Counted from the stretch's first letter, positions 19,999 to 29,365 are shown. The stretch: 64,000 nucleotides of DNA from Mycolicibacterium porcinum (GCA_002086835.1 MVIG01000006.1:248001-312000); one strand, 5' to 3'. Notes: a model not told the origin generated them from the sequence alone. Made by a program: numbers and translations.

Positions 19999-21414
19999 GT
20001 GTTGCTGGCCTCCCTGAACCCCGCAGCCGTCGCCGCCGGTGCTGAGCTCGCCGACGCGGTGACCATCGACGGTGCCGTGCTGAGCCGCAGTGATCTCGTC
20101 GGAGCCGCCACCTCGGTGGCCGAGCGGGTGGCTGTCGCGCAACGGGTCGCCGTCCTGGCAACACCGACCCCGACGACCGTGCTGGCCATCATCGGATGCC
20201 TGATCGCCGGCGTGGCGGTCGTCCCGGTACCGGCCGACGTCGGAGCGGCCGAACGCCGGCACATCCTCGCCGACTCCGGCGCCCAGGCCTGGCTGGGGGA
20301 GAAGCCTGAGGACAGCGATGATCCTGCGGGGCTGCCGCACATCCCGGTCCGGCTGCACGCCCGCTCCTGGCACCGGTACCCCGAACCGCCGCCGCATGCG
20401 ACCGCGATCATCATGTACACCTCCGGGACCACCGGGGCGCCCAAAGGCGTGCCGATCAGCCGCCAGGCCATCGCCGCCGACATCGACGCGCTGGCCGCCG
20501 CGTGGCAGTGGACCGCCGCCGACACCCTGGTGCACGGGCTGCCGCTATTCCACGTGCATGGTCTGGTGCTGGGCCTGCTCGGCTCCCTGCGGATCGGAAA
20601 CCGCTTCGTACACACCGGGAAACCGACACCGGCCGCGTACGCGCAAGCCCAGGGCACGCTGTACTTCGGGGTGCCGACGGTGTGGTCGCGGGTGGTCAAG
20701 GATCTCGACTCGGCCTTGGCGCTGTCGACGGCACGGCTGCTGGTCTCCGGCAGCGCGCCGCTGCCGGTGCCCGTGTTCGACGAGCTGGTACGGCTGACCG
20801 GGCACGCCCCGGTGGAGCGCTACGGCAGCACCGAATCGCTCATCACGCTGAGCACCCGCGTCGACGGTGAACGCAGGCCCGGGTGGGTCGGGTTGCCGGT
20901 CGCCGGGGTGCAAACCCGACTCGTCGACGACGACGGCGAACCGGTGCCGCACGACGGCGAAACCATCGGACGGCTGCAGATCAAGGGCCCCATGGTGTTC
21001 GGCGGATACCTCAACCGGCCCGAGGCCACCACCGAGGCCTTCGATTCCGACGGCTGGTACCGCACCGGCGACGTCGCGGTCATCGATGCCGACGGCATGC
21101 ACCGCATCGTCGGGCGCGAGTCGGTGGACCTGATCAAGTCGGGCGGCTACCGCATCGGTGCGGGCGAGATCGAGACGGTGCTGCTGGGTCACGACGGCGT
21201 CGACGAGGTGGCTGTGGTCGGGATGCCCGACGACGACCTCGGCCAGCGCATCGTCGCGTTCGTCGTGGGCAATGCCGCGCCTGAAGTTCTGATCGAGTTT
21301 GTCGCCCAACAGCTTTCAGCGCACAAACGGCCCCGCGAAGTGCGGCTGGTGGACAGCCTGCCCCGCAACGCCATGGGCAAGGTGATGAAAAAGGAACTGG
21401 CGCAATGGGGCTGA
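19999..21414 (+). CDS. fadD36: FadD36, fatty-acyl-CoA synthetase
   Basis: 471 residues from GTG 19999; the open frame extends upstream but across the start of the divergent gene. ANL superfamily: ATP loop YTSGTTGAPKGVP, motif ERYGSTESL, GWYRTGDVAVID hinge region and C-terminal lysine in NAMGKVMKKELAQ. It activates a carboxylic acid as acyl-AMP, then acyl-CoA. The short length (about 470) matches Rv1193 and malonyl/short-chain-type synthetases rather than long-chain FadDs. The last 10 bases overlap the VOC gene (ATGGGGCTGA), so both are co-translated. Confidence 0.9.
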   Translation: MLLASLNPAAVAAGAELADAVTIDGAVLSRSDLVGAATSVAERVAVAQRVAVLATPTPTTVLAIIGCLIAGVAVVPVPADVGAAERRHILADSGAQAWLGEKPEDSDDPAGLPHIPVRLHARSWHRYPEPPPHATAIIMYTSGTTGAPKGVPISRQAIAADIDALAAAWQWTAADTLVHGLPLFHVHGLVLGLLGSLRIGNRFVHTGKPTPAAYAQAQGTLYFGVPTVWSRVVKDLDSALALSTARLLVSGSAPLPVPVFDELVRLTGHAPVERYGSTESLITLSTRVDGERRPGWVGLPVAGVQTRLVDDDGEPVPHDGETIGRLQIKGPMVFGGYLNRPEATTEAFDSDGWYRTGDVAVIDADGMHRIVGRESVDLIKSGGYRIGAGEIETVLLGHDGVDEVAVVGMPDDDLGQRIVAFVVGNAAPEVLIEFVAQQLSAHKRPREVRLVDSLPRNAMGKVMKKELAQWG

Positions 21415-21752
21415 GGTTCTCCGAGATCTGCATCGACGCGCACGACCCCGAGGCATTGGGTGCCTGGTGGGCGAAGGTGCTCGGCTGGCCCGCGCACACC
21501 GATGCCGACGGCGACGTGATCCTGACCCCGCCACCCGGCGCGGGACCGACCTGGTTGTTCACACCCGTGCGAGAGGACAAGGTGGTCAAGAACCGCCTGC
21601 ATCCGGACTTCACCCCGGACGATCAGCAGGCCGAGGTGGACCGGCTGATCGGGCTGGGTGCGCGCCACGTCGACATCGGCCAGGCCGAGCAGACCTGGGT
21701 GGTGCTGGCCGACCCAGAGGGCAACGAGTTCTGCGTGCTCGCCGCCGAGTAG
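21405..21752 (+). CDS. VOC/glyoxalase-like protein
   Basis: 115 residues, one vicinal-oxygen-chelate unit pair: FSEICIDAHDPEALGAWWAKVLGW at the N-terminus and VVLADPEGNEFCVL at the C-terminus, with the conserved DPEGNEFC end motif. Such proteins act in glyoxalase, resistance or dioxygenase roles; the specific one cannot be told. It begins inside fadD36 (10-base overlap), so a shared transcript is likely. Confidence 0.82.
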   Translation: MGLRFSEICIDAHDPEALGAWWAKVLGWPAHTDADGDVILTPPPGAGPTWLFTPVREDKVVKNRLHPDFTPDDQQAEVDRLIGLGARHVDIGQAEQTWVVLADPEGNEFCVLAAE

Positions 21753-21826
21753 CCGAGGCGGGGTACCGTGGGTACAGACGGGGCATGAACTGCACGTCAG
21801 TGCCGTGCCTCGGTTTGGAGGCCAGC

Positions 21827-22078
21827 ATGAATCTCAAGAAAGCCGCGGGAACTGCACTTGTCGCCGGCGCGCTCGGTATCGGCTCCCTAGGACTCGGTGC
21901 GGGCTCGGCCCAGGCTGACCCCGGCTGGGGACCCAACATCCCATGGATTCCGGGACCGGGATGGGTCGACTGGAATCCGGGCCCCAACCTGCCGCCGGGC
22001 CAGATCAAGAAATGGTGCCCGTGGCAGTCACCGCCAGGCCACTGGGTGGGCGGCCCACACGGGATACCTTGCACCTAG
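21827..22078 (+). CDS. Small secreted Pro/Trp-rich protein
   Basis: 83 residues. ATG 21827 is chosen because TTGGAGG lies 7 bases upstream; ATG 21785 would add an implausible leader. Signal peptide with KK then a hydrophobic core (ALVAGALGIGSLGLG) and a cleavage site near AQA-DP. The mature part of about 52 residues is rich in Pro, Gly and Trp (WGPNIPWIPGPGWVDWNPG) and contains two cysteines near the end. Similar short Pro/Trp-rich exported proteins occur across mycobacteria with unknown function. Confidence 0.78.
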   Translation: MNLKKAAGTALVAGALGIGSLGLGAGSAQADPGWGPNIPWIPGPGWVDWNPGPNLPPGQIKKWCPWQSPPGHWVGGPHGIPCT

Positions 22079-22087
22079 TGTGAGCCC

Positions 22088-22145
22088 GCGAGTGTTGGCT
22101 TGTGGCTCAGATTTTCGCGAAATGTGACACACAAGCCAACGCTCG
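22088..22145. terminator. Long inverted repeat between convergent genes
   Basis: GCGAGTGTTGGCTTGTG (22088-22104) pairs with CACAAGCCAACGCTCG (22130-22145): 16 base pairs with one G-T wobble. The 25-base loop contains a perfect small palindrome TTTCGCGAAA (22113-22122). It lies between the stop of the small secreted gene (22078) and the dapD stop (22156), so a bidirectional terminator is likely. The design resembles the element at 4982-5046. Confidence 0.6.
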
Positions 22146-22155
22146 GCGCCCGAAT

Positions 22156-23100
22156 CTAGTTCGCGTGGAGTGCCTCGTTGAGCGTGATGCCGGTGCCGTC
22201 ACGCTTGACCACCTCGACCGCACCCGAGAGTGAGTTGCGGCGGAACAGCAGGTTGTTGGCGCCGGACAGTTCGACGGCCTTGGTGGTCTGCCCATCGGCG
22301 GTGGTCACCTTGGTGCCGCCGGTGACGTAGAGGCCGGCCTCGATCACGCAGTCATCGCCCAGTGAGATGCCCAGGCCGGCGTTGGCGCCCAGCAGGCAGC
22401 GCTTGCCCACCGAGATCACTTCTTTGCCGCCACCGGACAGCGTGCCCATGATCGACGCGCCGCCACCGATGTCGGAGCCGTCGTCCACCACGACACCGGC
22501 CGAGATCCGGCCCTCCACCATCGAGGTGCCCAGCGTGCCGGCGTTGAAGTTCACGAAGCCCTCGTGCATGACCGTGGTGCCCGAGGCCAGGTGTGCGCCG
22601 AGGCGGACCCGGTCGGCGTCGGCGATCCGCACGCCCGACGGCAACACGTAGTCGACCATCCGCGGGAACTTGTCGACGCCGTAGACCGCGACGGCCCCGC
22701 GGCGGCGCAGCTTGGCCCGCACCGTCTCGAAGCCCTCGACCGCGCACGGTCCGAAGTTCGTCCACACCACATTGGCCAGCGCTCCGAAGATGCCGTCCAT
22801 GTTGGCCTCGTGCGGCTTGGTCAGCCGGTGCGAGAGCAGGTGCAGCCGCAGGTAGGCGTCATGCGCGTCGGCCGGCTTGTCCGAAAGGTCGGTGATCGTG
22901 GTGCGCACCGCCACCACCTCGACCCCGCGGTCGGCATCGGGGCCGGTCAGACCCGCGAACTCGGCTGGCACATCGTCACCGGTGAGCTTCACCGTGCCGG
23001 CGTCGCCGGAGGCGCTCAGCTCAGGGGCGGGAAACCAGGTGTCCAGGACGGTCCCGTCGGCGGTGATGGTGGCCAGGCCGACGCCAGATGCTGCAGTCAC
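22156..23100 (-). CDS. dapD: DapD, tetrahydrodipicolinate N-succinyltransferase
   Basis: 314 residues, GTG start at 23100. It succinylates tetrahydrodipicolinate in the lysine/diaminopimelate pathway. The C-terminal half carries the left-handed beta-helix hexapeptide repeats ([40 protein letters not shown]). The mid-region [21 protein letters not shown] is characteristic of actinobacterial DapD (Rv1201c, 317 aa). Divergent from dapE with a 34-base intergenic region, so both may share regulatory DNA. Confidence 0.95.
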   Translation of the reverse strand: MTAASGVGLATITADGTVLDTWFPAPELSASGDAGTVKLTGDDVPAEFAGLTGPDADRGVEVVAVRTTITDLSDKPADAHDAYLRLHLLSHRLTKPHEANMDGIFGALANVVWTNFGPCAVEGFETVRAKLRRRGAVAVYGVDKFPRMVDYVLPSGVRIADADRVRLGAHLASGTTVMHEGFVNFNAGTLGTSMVEGRISAGVVVDDGSDIGGGASIMGTLSGGGKEVISVGKRCLLGANAGLGISLGDDCVIEAGLYVTGGTKVTTADGQTTKAVELSGANNLLFRRNSLSGAVEVVKRDGTGITLNEALHAN

Positions 23101-23134
23101 GTTGGCCTAGGTTACTGGACTACCGTGGACGGTC

Positions 23135-24199
23135 ATGGGGCTAGACCTGCATGCCGATCCGATCGCCCTGACCGCCGCCTTGGTGGACATCCCCAGCGAG
23201 TCGCGGCACGAGCAGCGCATCGCCGACGAGATCGAAGCCGCGCTGCGCGCGCAGGCACCGTGGTTCGAGGTGATCCGCAACGGCGACGCGGTGCTGGCCC
23301 GCACCCACCTGGGCCGGCCGTCACGCGTGATGCTGGCCGGCCACATCGACACCGTGCCCGCCGCCGACAACCTGCCCAGCCACATCGCCAACGGTGAGCT
23401 GTGGGGCTGCGGCACCTCGGACATGAAGTCCGGTGACGCGGTGTTCCTCCACCTGGCCGCGACGATCGCCGAGCCCAGCCACGACCTCACCCTGGTGATG
23501 TACGACTGCGAGGAGATCGAGTCCAGCGCCAACGGGCTGGGTCGCATCGAACGCGAGCTGCCGGACTGGCTACAGGCCGATGTCGCGATCCTCGGCGAAC
23601 CGTCCGGCGGCTTCATCGAAGCAGGCTGTCAGGGCACCATCCGTGTCGTCGTCGGCGCGACCGGTACCCGCGCGCATTCGGCGCGTTCCTGGCTGGGCGA
23701 CAACGCCATTCACAAACTCGGCGCGGTGCTCGACCGGCTGACGGCGTATGAGCCCCGCAGCGTCGACATCGATGGCTGCGTGTACCGGGAAGGCTTGTCG
23801 GCGGTGCGGATCGACGGCGGCATCGCAGGCAACGTCATCCCCGACGCGGCCGCGGTGACCGTCAACTTCCGGTTCGCCCCGGACCGCAGCGTCGAGCAGG
23901 CCGTCGCCCATGTGCACGAGGTGTTCGACGGCCTCGACGTGACCATCGACCTGACCGACGCCGCCGCGGGAGCCCTGCCGGGGCTGGCCAAACCGGCGGC
24001 CGCCGCGCTGGTGGCAGCGGCCGGAGGGCAGGTCCGCGCCAAGTACGGCTGGACGGATGTGTCCCGCTTCGCAGCGCTCGGTATTCCTGCCGTCAACTAC
24101 GGGCCGGGTGATCCCAACCTCGCCCACAAGGTCGACGAACGGGTCGAGATCGCCCAGATCAACGCCGTCACCGACATGCTGCGGCACTACCTGACATGA
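23135..24199 (+). CDS. dapE: DapE, N-succinyl-diaminopimelate desuccinylase
   Basis: 354 residues, an M20 metallopeptidase that releases succinate from N-succinyl-LL-diaminopimelate. Zinc and catalytic residues: H70 (LAGHIDTVP), D96 (CGTSDMKSG), the Glu pair near 126-127 (DCEEIESS), Glu in ILGEPSG, and a terminal His in NLAHKVDE. The dimerisation domain is in the middle. Matches Rv1202. The ATGA overlap with the following S4 gene (24196-24199) indicates translational coupling. Confidence 0.95.
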   Translation: MGLDLHADPIALTAALVDIPSESRHEQRIADEIEAALRAQAPWFEVIRNGDAVLARTHLGRPSRVMLAGHIDTVPAADNLPSHIANGELWGCGTSDMKSGDAVFLHLAATIAEPSHDLTLVMYDCEEIESSANGLGRIERELPDWLQADVAILGEPSGGFIEAGCQGTIRVVVGATGTRAHSARSWLGDNAIHKLGAVLDRLTAYEPRSVDIDGCVYREGLSAVRIDGGIAGNVIPDAAAVTVNFRFAPDRSVEQAVAHVHEVFDGLDVTIDLTDAAAGALPGLAKPAAAALVAAAGGQVRAKYGWTDVSRFAALGIPAVNYGPGDPNLAHKVDERVEIAQINAVTDMLRHYLT

Positions 24200-24561
24200 G
24201 CACCGTCCGCGTCGACAGCTGGATCTGGGCCGTGCGCATCACCAAGACTCGGTCCGCGGCGGCGGCCGCCTGCCGCGGCGGACACGTGCGGGTCAACAAC
24301 GTGCCCGCCAAACCGGCCCAGCACGTGAGCCCCGGTGACGAGGTGCGGGTCCGGCTGGACGGGCGGGAACGGATCGTGGAGGTCATCCGCCCGATCGCGA
24401 AAAGGGTGGGTGCGTCCGTGGCTTCGGAATGCATGATCGACCGCAGCCCGCCACCGCCGCCCAAGGAGATCCTCGCCACCGTTCCGGTCCGGGATCGGGG
24501 AGCCGGCCGTCCGACGAAACGTGAACGGCGACAACTGGATCGGTTGCGCGGGACGTTCTGA
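24196..24561 (+). CDS. S4-domain RNA-binding protein (Hsp15-like)
   Basis: 121 residues. The N-terminal S4 domain ([40 protein letters not shown]) matches the Hsp15/RNA-binding S4 family. The basic C-terminal tail ([15 protein letters not shown]) is typical. Hsp15 proteins recycle stalled 50S subunits carrying a nascent chain; that role here is inferred. It overlaps dapE by 4 bases. An ABC-F translation factor gene lies directly downstream, with a separate promoter. Confidence 0.88.
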   Translation: MSTVRVDSWIWAVRITKTRSAAAAACRGGHVRVNNVPAKPAQHVSPGDEVRVRLDGRERIVEVIRPIAKRVGASVASECMIDRSPPPPPKEILATVPVRDRGAGRPTKRERRQLDRLRGTF

Positions 24562-24566
24562 ACCGT

Positions 24567-24728
24567 AAATCGGTTGCGCCGGTGCGTACTATGGGTAACG
24601 CATCTGCTGTCAACCGAGGTGGGCCGAAAACATGCTGGGAGACGACATCTCCGGGTGATCCCGAGAGTCGATTCGTTCCTGTCCCTCCACGCGGTGCCCT
24701 GCTGCCCGCATACCTCTGGAGTACCAGC
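24567..24728 (+). promoter_or_regulatory. ABC-F promoter and 5' leader with uORF
   Basis: An AT-rich AAAT (24567-24570) is followed by CGGTTG, then a -10-like TACTAT (24587-24592), resembling WhiB7-dependent promoters. ATCGGTTGCGC occurs twice, at 24539 and 24569. The roughly 130-base leader holds an 8-codon uORF (MLGDDISG, ATG 24632 to TGA 24656-24658). Hairpin A is GGAGA/TCTCC (24638-24652). The competing hairpin B is CGGG-TGAT-CCCG (24652-24663), whose loop contains the uORF stop. This fits ribosome-mediated attenuation of an antibiotic-resistance ABC-F. Motifs are seen; regulation is inferred. Confidence 0.5.
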
Positions 24729-26351
24729 ATGTCTATTGTCTGTTCCCATTTGTCGTTCTCGTGGCCCGATGACGTCGAGCTGTTCGCGGACCTGTCGTTC
24801 TCCGTCGGGGCCGGCCGCACCGGCCTGGTCGCACCCAACGGCGCCGGAAAGAGCACCCTGCTCAAGCTGATCGCCGGCGAATACCGTCCCACCGCAGGCT
24901 CGGTGGTCGCCGACGGTGCCATCGGTTACCTGCCCCAGAGTCTGCCGTTCACTGCCGATCTCACGGTGGCTGCGGTGCTGGGCATCGCTCCAGTGCTCGA
25001 CGCACTGGCCGCCCTGGCCGACGGTGACGCCAGTGACGAGGTGTTCACCACCATCGGCGAGGACTGGGACATCGAGGAACGCTCCCGCGCCCAGCTGGAC
25101 CGGCTCGGCCTGGACGGCCTGGCGCTCGACCGCCGGCTGGGCACCCTGTCTGGCGGGGAAGTGGTGTCCTTGGGCTTGGCCGCCCAACTGCTCAAGCGGC
25201 CGAGCGTGCTGCTGCTCGACGAGCCGACCAACAACCTGGACAGCGACGCCCGGCACCGCCTCTACGGCGCTCTCGACAGCTACACCGGTTGCCTGCTGGT
25301 GGTCAGCCATGACCGGGTCCTGCTGGACCGGATGGATCAGATCGCCGAGCTGTACCGCGGTGAAATCGTTTTCTACGGAGGCAATTTCACCGCCTACCAG
25401 GACACTGTTGACGCCGCGCAGGCCGTCGCCGAAGGCAACATCCGCAACGCCGAACAACAACTCAAACGCGAGAAGCGCCAGATGCAGGAGGCGCGAGAGC
25501 GGGCCGCCCGACGCTCGTCGAACGCGGCGCGCAACGTCAAAGACGCGGGGTTGCCGAAGATCGTGGCGGGCAAGCTGAAACGCGATGCCCAGGAATCGGC
25601 GGCCCGCGCCGACGACGTGCACGCCAAGCGGGTCGACGATGCGCGGACCCGACTCGACGAAGCCGAACGGGCCTTGCGCGACGACAGGGTGATCGCGCTG
25701 GACCTGCCCGACACCGTGGTGCCCGCCGGGCGCACGGTGTTCACCGGGGAGGGCCTGCAGATCAGCCGCGGCGGCCGGAAGGTCTTCGCCGACAACGGGA
25801 TCGGTTTGTCCATCCGAGGCCCGGAGCGCATCGCCCTGACCGGCCCCAACGGCGTGGGCAAGTCGACGCTGCTGCGGATCATCGACGGCACACTGGAACC
25901 CGACGCCGGGACGGTGCAGCGGGCCGACGGGCGTATCGCCTCGCTGTCGCAGCGCCTGGACCTGCTGGCAGAGGACCGCACGGTGGCCGAGAGCCTGGCC
26001 GCCGCCGCGCCGAGCCTGTCGCACACCCGGCGCATGCACCTGTTGGCGCAGTTCCTGTTTCGCGGCGACCGCATCCACCTGCCGGTGGCCGCCCTGTCGG
26101 GTGGGGAGCGGCTACGGGCGACGCTGGCGTGCGTGCTCTATGCCGAACCAGCGCCGCAGCTGCTGCTTCTCGACGAGCCGACCAACAACCTCGACCTGGT
26201 CAGTGTGGGGCAACTGGAGTCCGCGCTGAATGCCTATCAGGGCGCGTTCGTGGTGGTCAGCCACGACGAACGGTTCCTTGGCGCCATCGGTATCGACCGC
26301 TGGCTACGGCTGGACAATGGAGAGTTGAGCGCTACATCCGCCGCGGGTTGA
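24729..26351 (+). CDS. ABC-F ribosome-protection-type ATPase
   Basis: 540 residues from ATG 24729 (TGGAG upstream); the open frame extends to 24582, but those residues are leader, not protein. Two ABC domains: Walker A APNGAGKST and GPNGVGKST; signatures LSGGEVVS and LSGGERLR; Walker B LLLDEPTNNLD twice. The domains are joined by a charged coiled-coil linker (about residues 225-330). No membrane segment, so not a transporter. The MSIV-SHLSFSWPD N-terminus resembles the mycobacterial antibiotic-resistance ABC-Fs (M. tuberculosis Rv1473 type), which displace drugs from the 50S subunit. Drug specificity unknown. Its 3' end overlaps the opposing gene by 20 bases. Confidence 0.88.
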   Translation: MSIVCSHLSFSWPDDVELFADLSFSVGAGRTGLVAPNGAGKSTLLKLIAGEYRPTAGSVVADGAIGYLPQSLPFTADLTVAAVLGIAPVLDALAALADGDASDEVFTTIGEDWDIEERSRAQLDRLGLDGLALDRRLGTLSGGEVVSLGLAAQLLKRPSVLLLDEPTNNLDSDARHRLYGALDSYTGCLLVVSHDRVLLDRMDQIAELYRGEIVFYGGNFTAYQDTVDAAQAVAEGNIRNAEQQLKREKRQMQEARERAARRSSNAARNVKDAGLPKIVAGKLKRDAQESAARADDVHAKRVDDARTRLDEAERALRDDRVIALDLPDTVVPAGRTVFTGEGLQISRGGRKVFADNGIGLSIRGPERIALTGPNGVGKSTLLRIIDGTLEPDAGTVQRADGRIASLSQRLDLLAEDRTVAESLAAAAPSLSHTRRMHLLAQFLFRGDRIHLPVAALSGGERLRATLACVLYAEPAPQLLLLDEPTNNLDLVSVGQLESALNAYQGAFVVVSHDERFLGAIGIDRWLRLDNGELSATSAAG

Positions 26352-27201
26352 TGTTGTGGATCTGAGTCGGCACCGGGCCGACACCGAAGCCATCCTCGGC
26401 CGTCGCGCCGGCTGAGACGCGATTGCCGAGTTGCTCGTAGCTGCGATCCGCGGCGGCACCGGCCTCGCCCTCTGGGGCGTCGTCCTTCTTGTCGTCCCTG
26501 TCGTCCCTGCCGTCGTGCTGCGGATCGTGCTTGGCGTCGGGTTGATCCGCCGGGCCGCCGGCGCCGTCGCCACCGGGCCCTTGGTGGTCGGCGGCCTTGA
26601 TGGCATCCTCGGCCCCCGCGCCACCGGATGCCATTGCGGCGGCAGCGTCGCCGCCGCCCCCGGCCGCCTGGGTGGCGGATTCGACGATGCCCTGCACACC
26701 CTGCATGACCTGCTGTGGCACCTGAGTCATCGCCTGGCTCAGGCCTTGGAGCGGCTGGGTGATCGACTGCGCCATCTGCCCGGCCATCTGGCTGAACTGG
26801 CCCATCATCTGGCCCGCGCCGCCCGCTCCCGAGCTCGCGGCTTCGGAGGCGCCCGAGCCGCCGCCGGCTCCGGCTGCCGAGGATTTCCCACCGAGCGCAT
26901 CGGCCTGGGCCTTGAGCCGCTCGGCGGCGTCCATGTCACCGCGGGCGTATGCCTGCGAGGCCTTGCCCAGCAGTTCGGCCATCCGGCCGGCAGCCACCTG
27001 CGTCGCACCCAAGGCGCCTTCGCGGGCGGACGACGCACCGTCGAACGCGTTCTGCATGGGGAAGCCGATGGCGCCGTGGCTGGAAGCGAGGTCCGTCGGG
27101 CCGGCGAACGAGCTCTTGAAGCTGTTGATGTCACCGCTGACGCCGTCGACGATGCCCTGCAGGCCGGTGATCGCGCCGGTGTTGGCGACAAGCTGATTCA
27201 T
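26332..27201 (-). CDS. EspC-like candidate type VII secretion substrate
   Basis: 289 residues. The N-terminal about 95 residues are helical and EspC/WXG100-like, with no cleavable signal peptide, and contain the general T7SS motif YxxxD (Y85 to D89 in AYARGDMDAAERL). The middle is Gly/Ala/Ser/Gln-rich (QMMGQFSQMAGQMAQS), and the C-terminus is highly charged (DDRDDKKDD) before a short conserved-looking tail, PTQIHNINPRRM. No ESX structural gene is nearby, so it would be an orphan substrate. Start ATG 27201; its end overlaps the ABC-F stop by 20 bases. Confidence 0.65.
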   Translation of the reverse strand: MNQLVANTGAITGLQGIVDGVSGDINSFKSSFAGPTDLASSHGAIGFPMQNAFDGASSAREGALGATQVAAGRMAELLGKASQAYARGDMDAAERLKAQADALGGKSSAAGAGGGSGASEAASSGAGGAGQMMGQFSQMAGQMAQSITQPLQGLSQAMTQVPQQVMQGVQGIVESATQAAGGGGDAAAAMASGGAGAEDAIKAADHQGPGGDGAGGPADQPDAKHDPQHDGRDDRDDKKDDAPEGEAGAAADRSYEQLGNRVSAGATAEDGFGVGPVPTQIHNINPRRM

Positions 27202-27273
27202 CGGGCCCCCTGGAGATCGTGCGGTCTAACTGCGCATTCTACTGTCGGCGCGGGTGGGTGCTGAGCGGCAAGT

Positions 27274-29355
27274 TCACGCGGCCTGACGGGCGGCATCATC
27301 CGCGGCGGCGAGCATCCCGACGTCGCGATACCGAGCCGCGACGTCCCGCAGCGCGGCGCCGTCCCCGGCCGACAGCGCGCGGGCGTGCTCCATCGTCAGC
27401 TGCCCGAACACGCAGTCCAGATCCACGCGAGCCAGCGCGTCGACGGCGCGGGTATCGCCCAGCCGCACAGCGTCGTGCAACGCCCGCAGCATCACCGCGG
27501 ACTGGCCGCCGCGCTCGGCAGCCTTGGCCGCCTCGCGGGCCGCCGTGACCGCACCCATCGCGTCGTTGCGGGCAGCGCAGGTCCAGGCGCGGGCCAGTGC
27601 CAGCTCCGGGGCGAACAGCATCGACTTGAGCCCGTGCCGGGATTCCGCACGGGACAGTGCCTTACCGGCCTCCACAGGCATGCCGCGTTGACCGACGGCC
27701 TGCGCCAACAACATCCAGGCCAGTGGTCCCCAGGAATACCCGGTCGGGGCCAACGCGGCGGTTGCCTTGCGCAACAACGCAATCGCCTCGTCATGACGGC
27801 CGCGGATCAGCAGCACGTCCGCCATCAACACCTCGCCGATCGAGCGGCCGGGTTGCAGCAGCTGCGTGAAATCGGTGATGTTCTTCGCCATGTCCTGGGC
27901 CTGATCCAGCCGGCCGGCCATCACCAATGCTGTGGTCTGGCCGAACCCGCTGGTGAACCGCAACAGGCCCGGATGTCCGGCCGCGAGTGCGCGTTGCGCC
28001 ATCGCGTCCACGTCATCGAACCGACCGGTGCGCGCGCAACTGAGCGCCGCCGTCGACCCGGCCCAGCCGATCGCCGTGTCATCCGCGGCGGGGGACGCCA
28101 GCACCTCCAGTGCCAGGCCCAAAGCTCGTTGTGGCGCACCGGCATTCATCGCGAAGGTGGCCGCGAGGGCGTCGAGCGTGGTCTGTGCCGTCGGCGTCGA
28201 CACGCGGCGACGGGTGGCGCGCAGGAACGCGGTGGCGCGTTCGGGTTCCGAGAGCATCCAGAACTGATTCGCTGCTTGTGGCAATGCCCAGGCCATCAGT
28301 TGATCCTCGGACAGGCCTGCCGGGTCGATCTGTCCCAGGACGGCGTCGGCCTCACGGCCGCGTCCCTGCCAGGCCAGCGCGTACGCCAGGGTGAGAAGCA
28401 CCGTGAATTCGGAACCGAAACCGGCAGCAGTCAACGCGGCCCGCGCCAGTCGCTCGCTCAGTTCGAGGTCGCCCAGCCGAAGCGCCTCGCCGGCGGCGGC
28501 GCCGAGTTCGTCTCCGGGCAGGGCGACGTCGCTGTCGAGTGCCAGCACCGCCACCCGGAGCCGGTCGACCACGCCGGGACGGGGCGAGGCGGACAGCTGC
28601 TCGACCAGCGCGCTGCGCAACCGCCGCAGGCCTGGCCCGCCGATCGTGGCGCGCATCGCGCTGAGAAACAACGGATGCACACAGCGGGCCACTGCTTCAT
28701 CGACCCGTACCACACCGCTCTGCTGCGCCTCCTGGACAGCCGCTGTGCTGGTCAGTGCTATCAAGTCGGCAATCGGCAGCGGATCGTGCACCGACAGCTG
28801 CCGCAGCACCGCGGCCGCGCCGCCGGGAAGCTCGGACAGGAACGTGGCCACCTGATCGGCCAGCCGGGCGTCGTCATGACCCGGCGGCGACATGCCGACG
28901 CGATTCACCAGTCCGTCGTCCCACAACGCGGCTACATCGGCGGGTGCGTCGGCCGGGGATGCGGTGACGATGAGTTTGGCCGCCCCGCTGACTGCGAGTT
29001 GGTACACCAGGGCCGCCGACAACCGGTCCAGCAGATGCGCGTCATCGACGATCAGCAACAGCTCGGATCCGAGCGCTTCCCGTGCGGCCCGCAGTACGTC
29101 GGCAGTCCTGCCTGTCGAGGGGATGTCGATCAGGTGCGCGACCGCGGCGAACGGAACGGCCGCAGCCGATTCCGTGCCGGTGATCCACACGACGCGACGG
29201 AAATCGCCGGCGAGATGTTCGGCCGCGGTGCGTCCCACCGAGGTCTTGCCGACACCCGAAGGTCCGAGGAGTGCCGCACCGCAGCGCGCGTGCAAGCCGG
29301 CCTCGAGGCCATCGAGTACGCGGTCACGCGGTGCGATCACCCAGTCGACAGCCAT
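27274..29355 (-). CDS. MalT-like STAND ATPase with TPR-type repeats (Rv1204c-like)
   Basis: 693 residues. The N-terminal AAA/STAND NTPase has Walker A LLGPSGVGKTS (about residue 30) and Walker B LLLIVDDAHLLD (about 100). The remaining about 400 residues are Ala/Leu-rich helical repeats resembling TPRs, as in MalT/LAL regulators. The usual C-terminal LuxR HTH is absent, so it is either a partner ATPase or a regulator lacking its own DNA-binding domain. It follows the STAS gene by 10 bases on the same strand; tetR is the first gene of that presumed operon. Position matches Rv1204c. Confidence 0.82.
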   Translation of the reverse strand: MAVDWVIAPRDRVLDGLEAGLHARCGAALLGPSGVGKTSVGRTAAEHLAGDFRRVVWITGTESAAAVPFAAVAHLIDIPSTGRTADVLRAAREALGSELLLIVDDAHLLDRLSAALVYQLAVSGAAKLIVTASPADAPADVAALWDDGLVNRVGMSPPGHDDARLADQVATFLSELPGGAAAVLRQLSVHDPLPIADLIALTSTAAVQEAQQSGVVRVDEAVARCVHPLFLSAMRATIGGPGLRRLRSALVEQLSASPRPGVVDRLRVAVLALDSDVALPGDELGAAAGEALRLGDLELSERLARAALTAAGFGSEFTVLLTLAYALAWQGRGREADAVLGQIDPAGLSEDQLMAWALPQAANQFWMLSEPERATAFLRATRRRVSTPTAQTTLDALAATFAMNAGAPQRALGLALEVLASPAADDTAIGWAGSTAALSCARTGRFDDVDAMAQRALAAGHPGLLRFTSGFGQTTALVMAGRLDQAQDMAKNITDFTQLLQPGRSIGEVLMADVLLIRGRHDEAIALLRKATAALAPTGYSWGPLAWMLLAQAVGQRGMPVEAGKALSRAESRHGLKSMLFAPELALARAWTCAARNDAMGAVTAAREAAKAAERGGQSAVMLRALHDAVRLGDTRAVDALARVDLDCVFGQLTMEHARALSAGDGAALRDVAARYRDVGMLAAADDAARQAA

Positions 29356-29365
29356 CCATCGAATC

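Noticed and set aside
24168..26078. 636-codon open frame antisense to the S4 and ABC-F genes
   Set aside because: No recognisable domain; composition of a GC-rich shadow and it overlaps two convincing genes.
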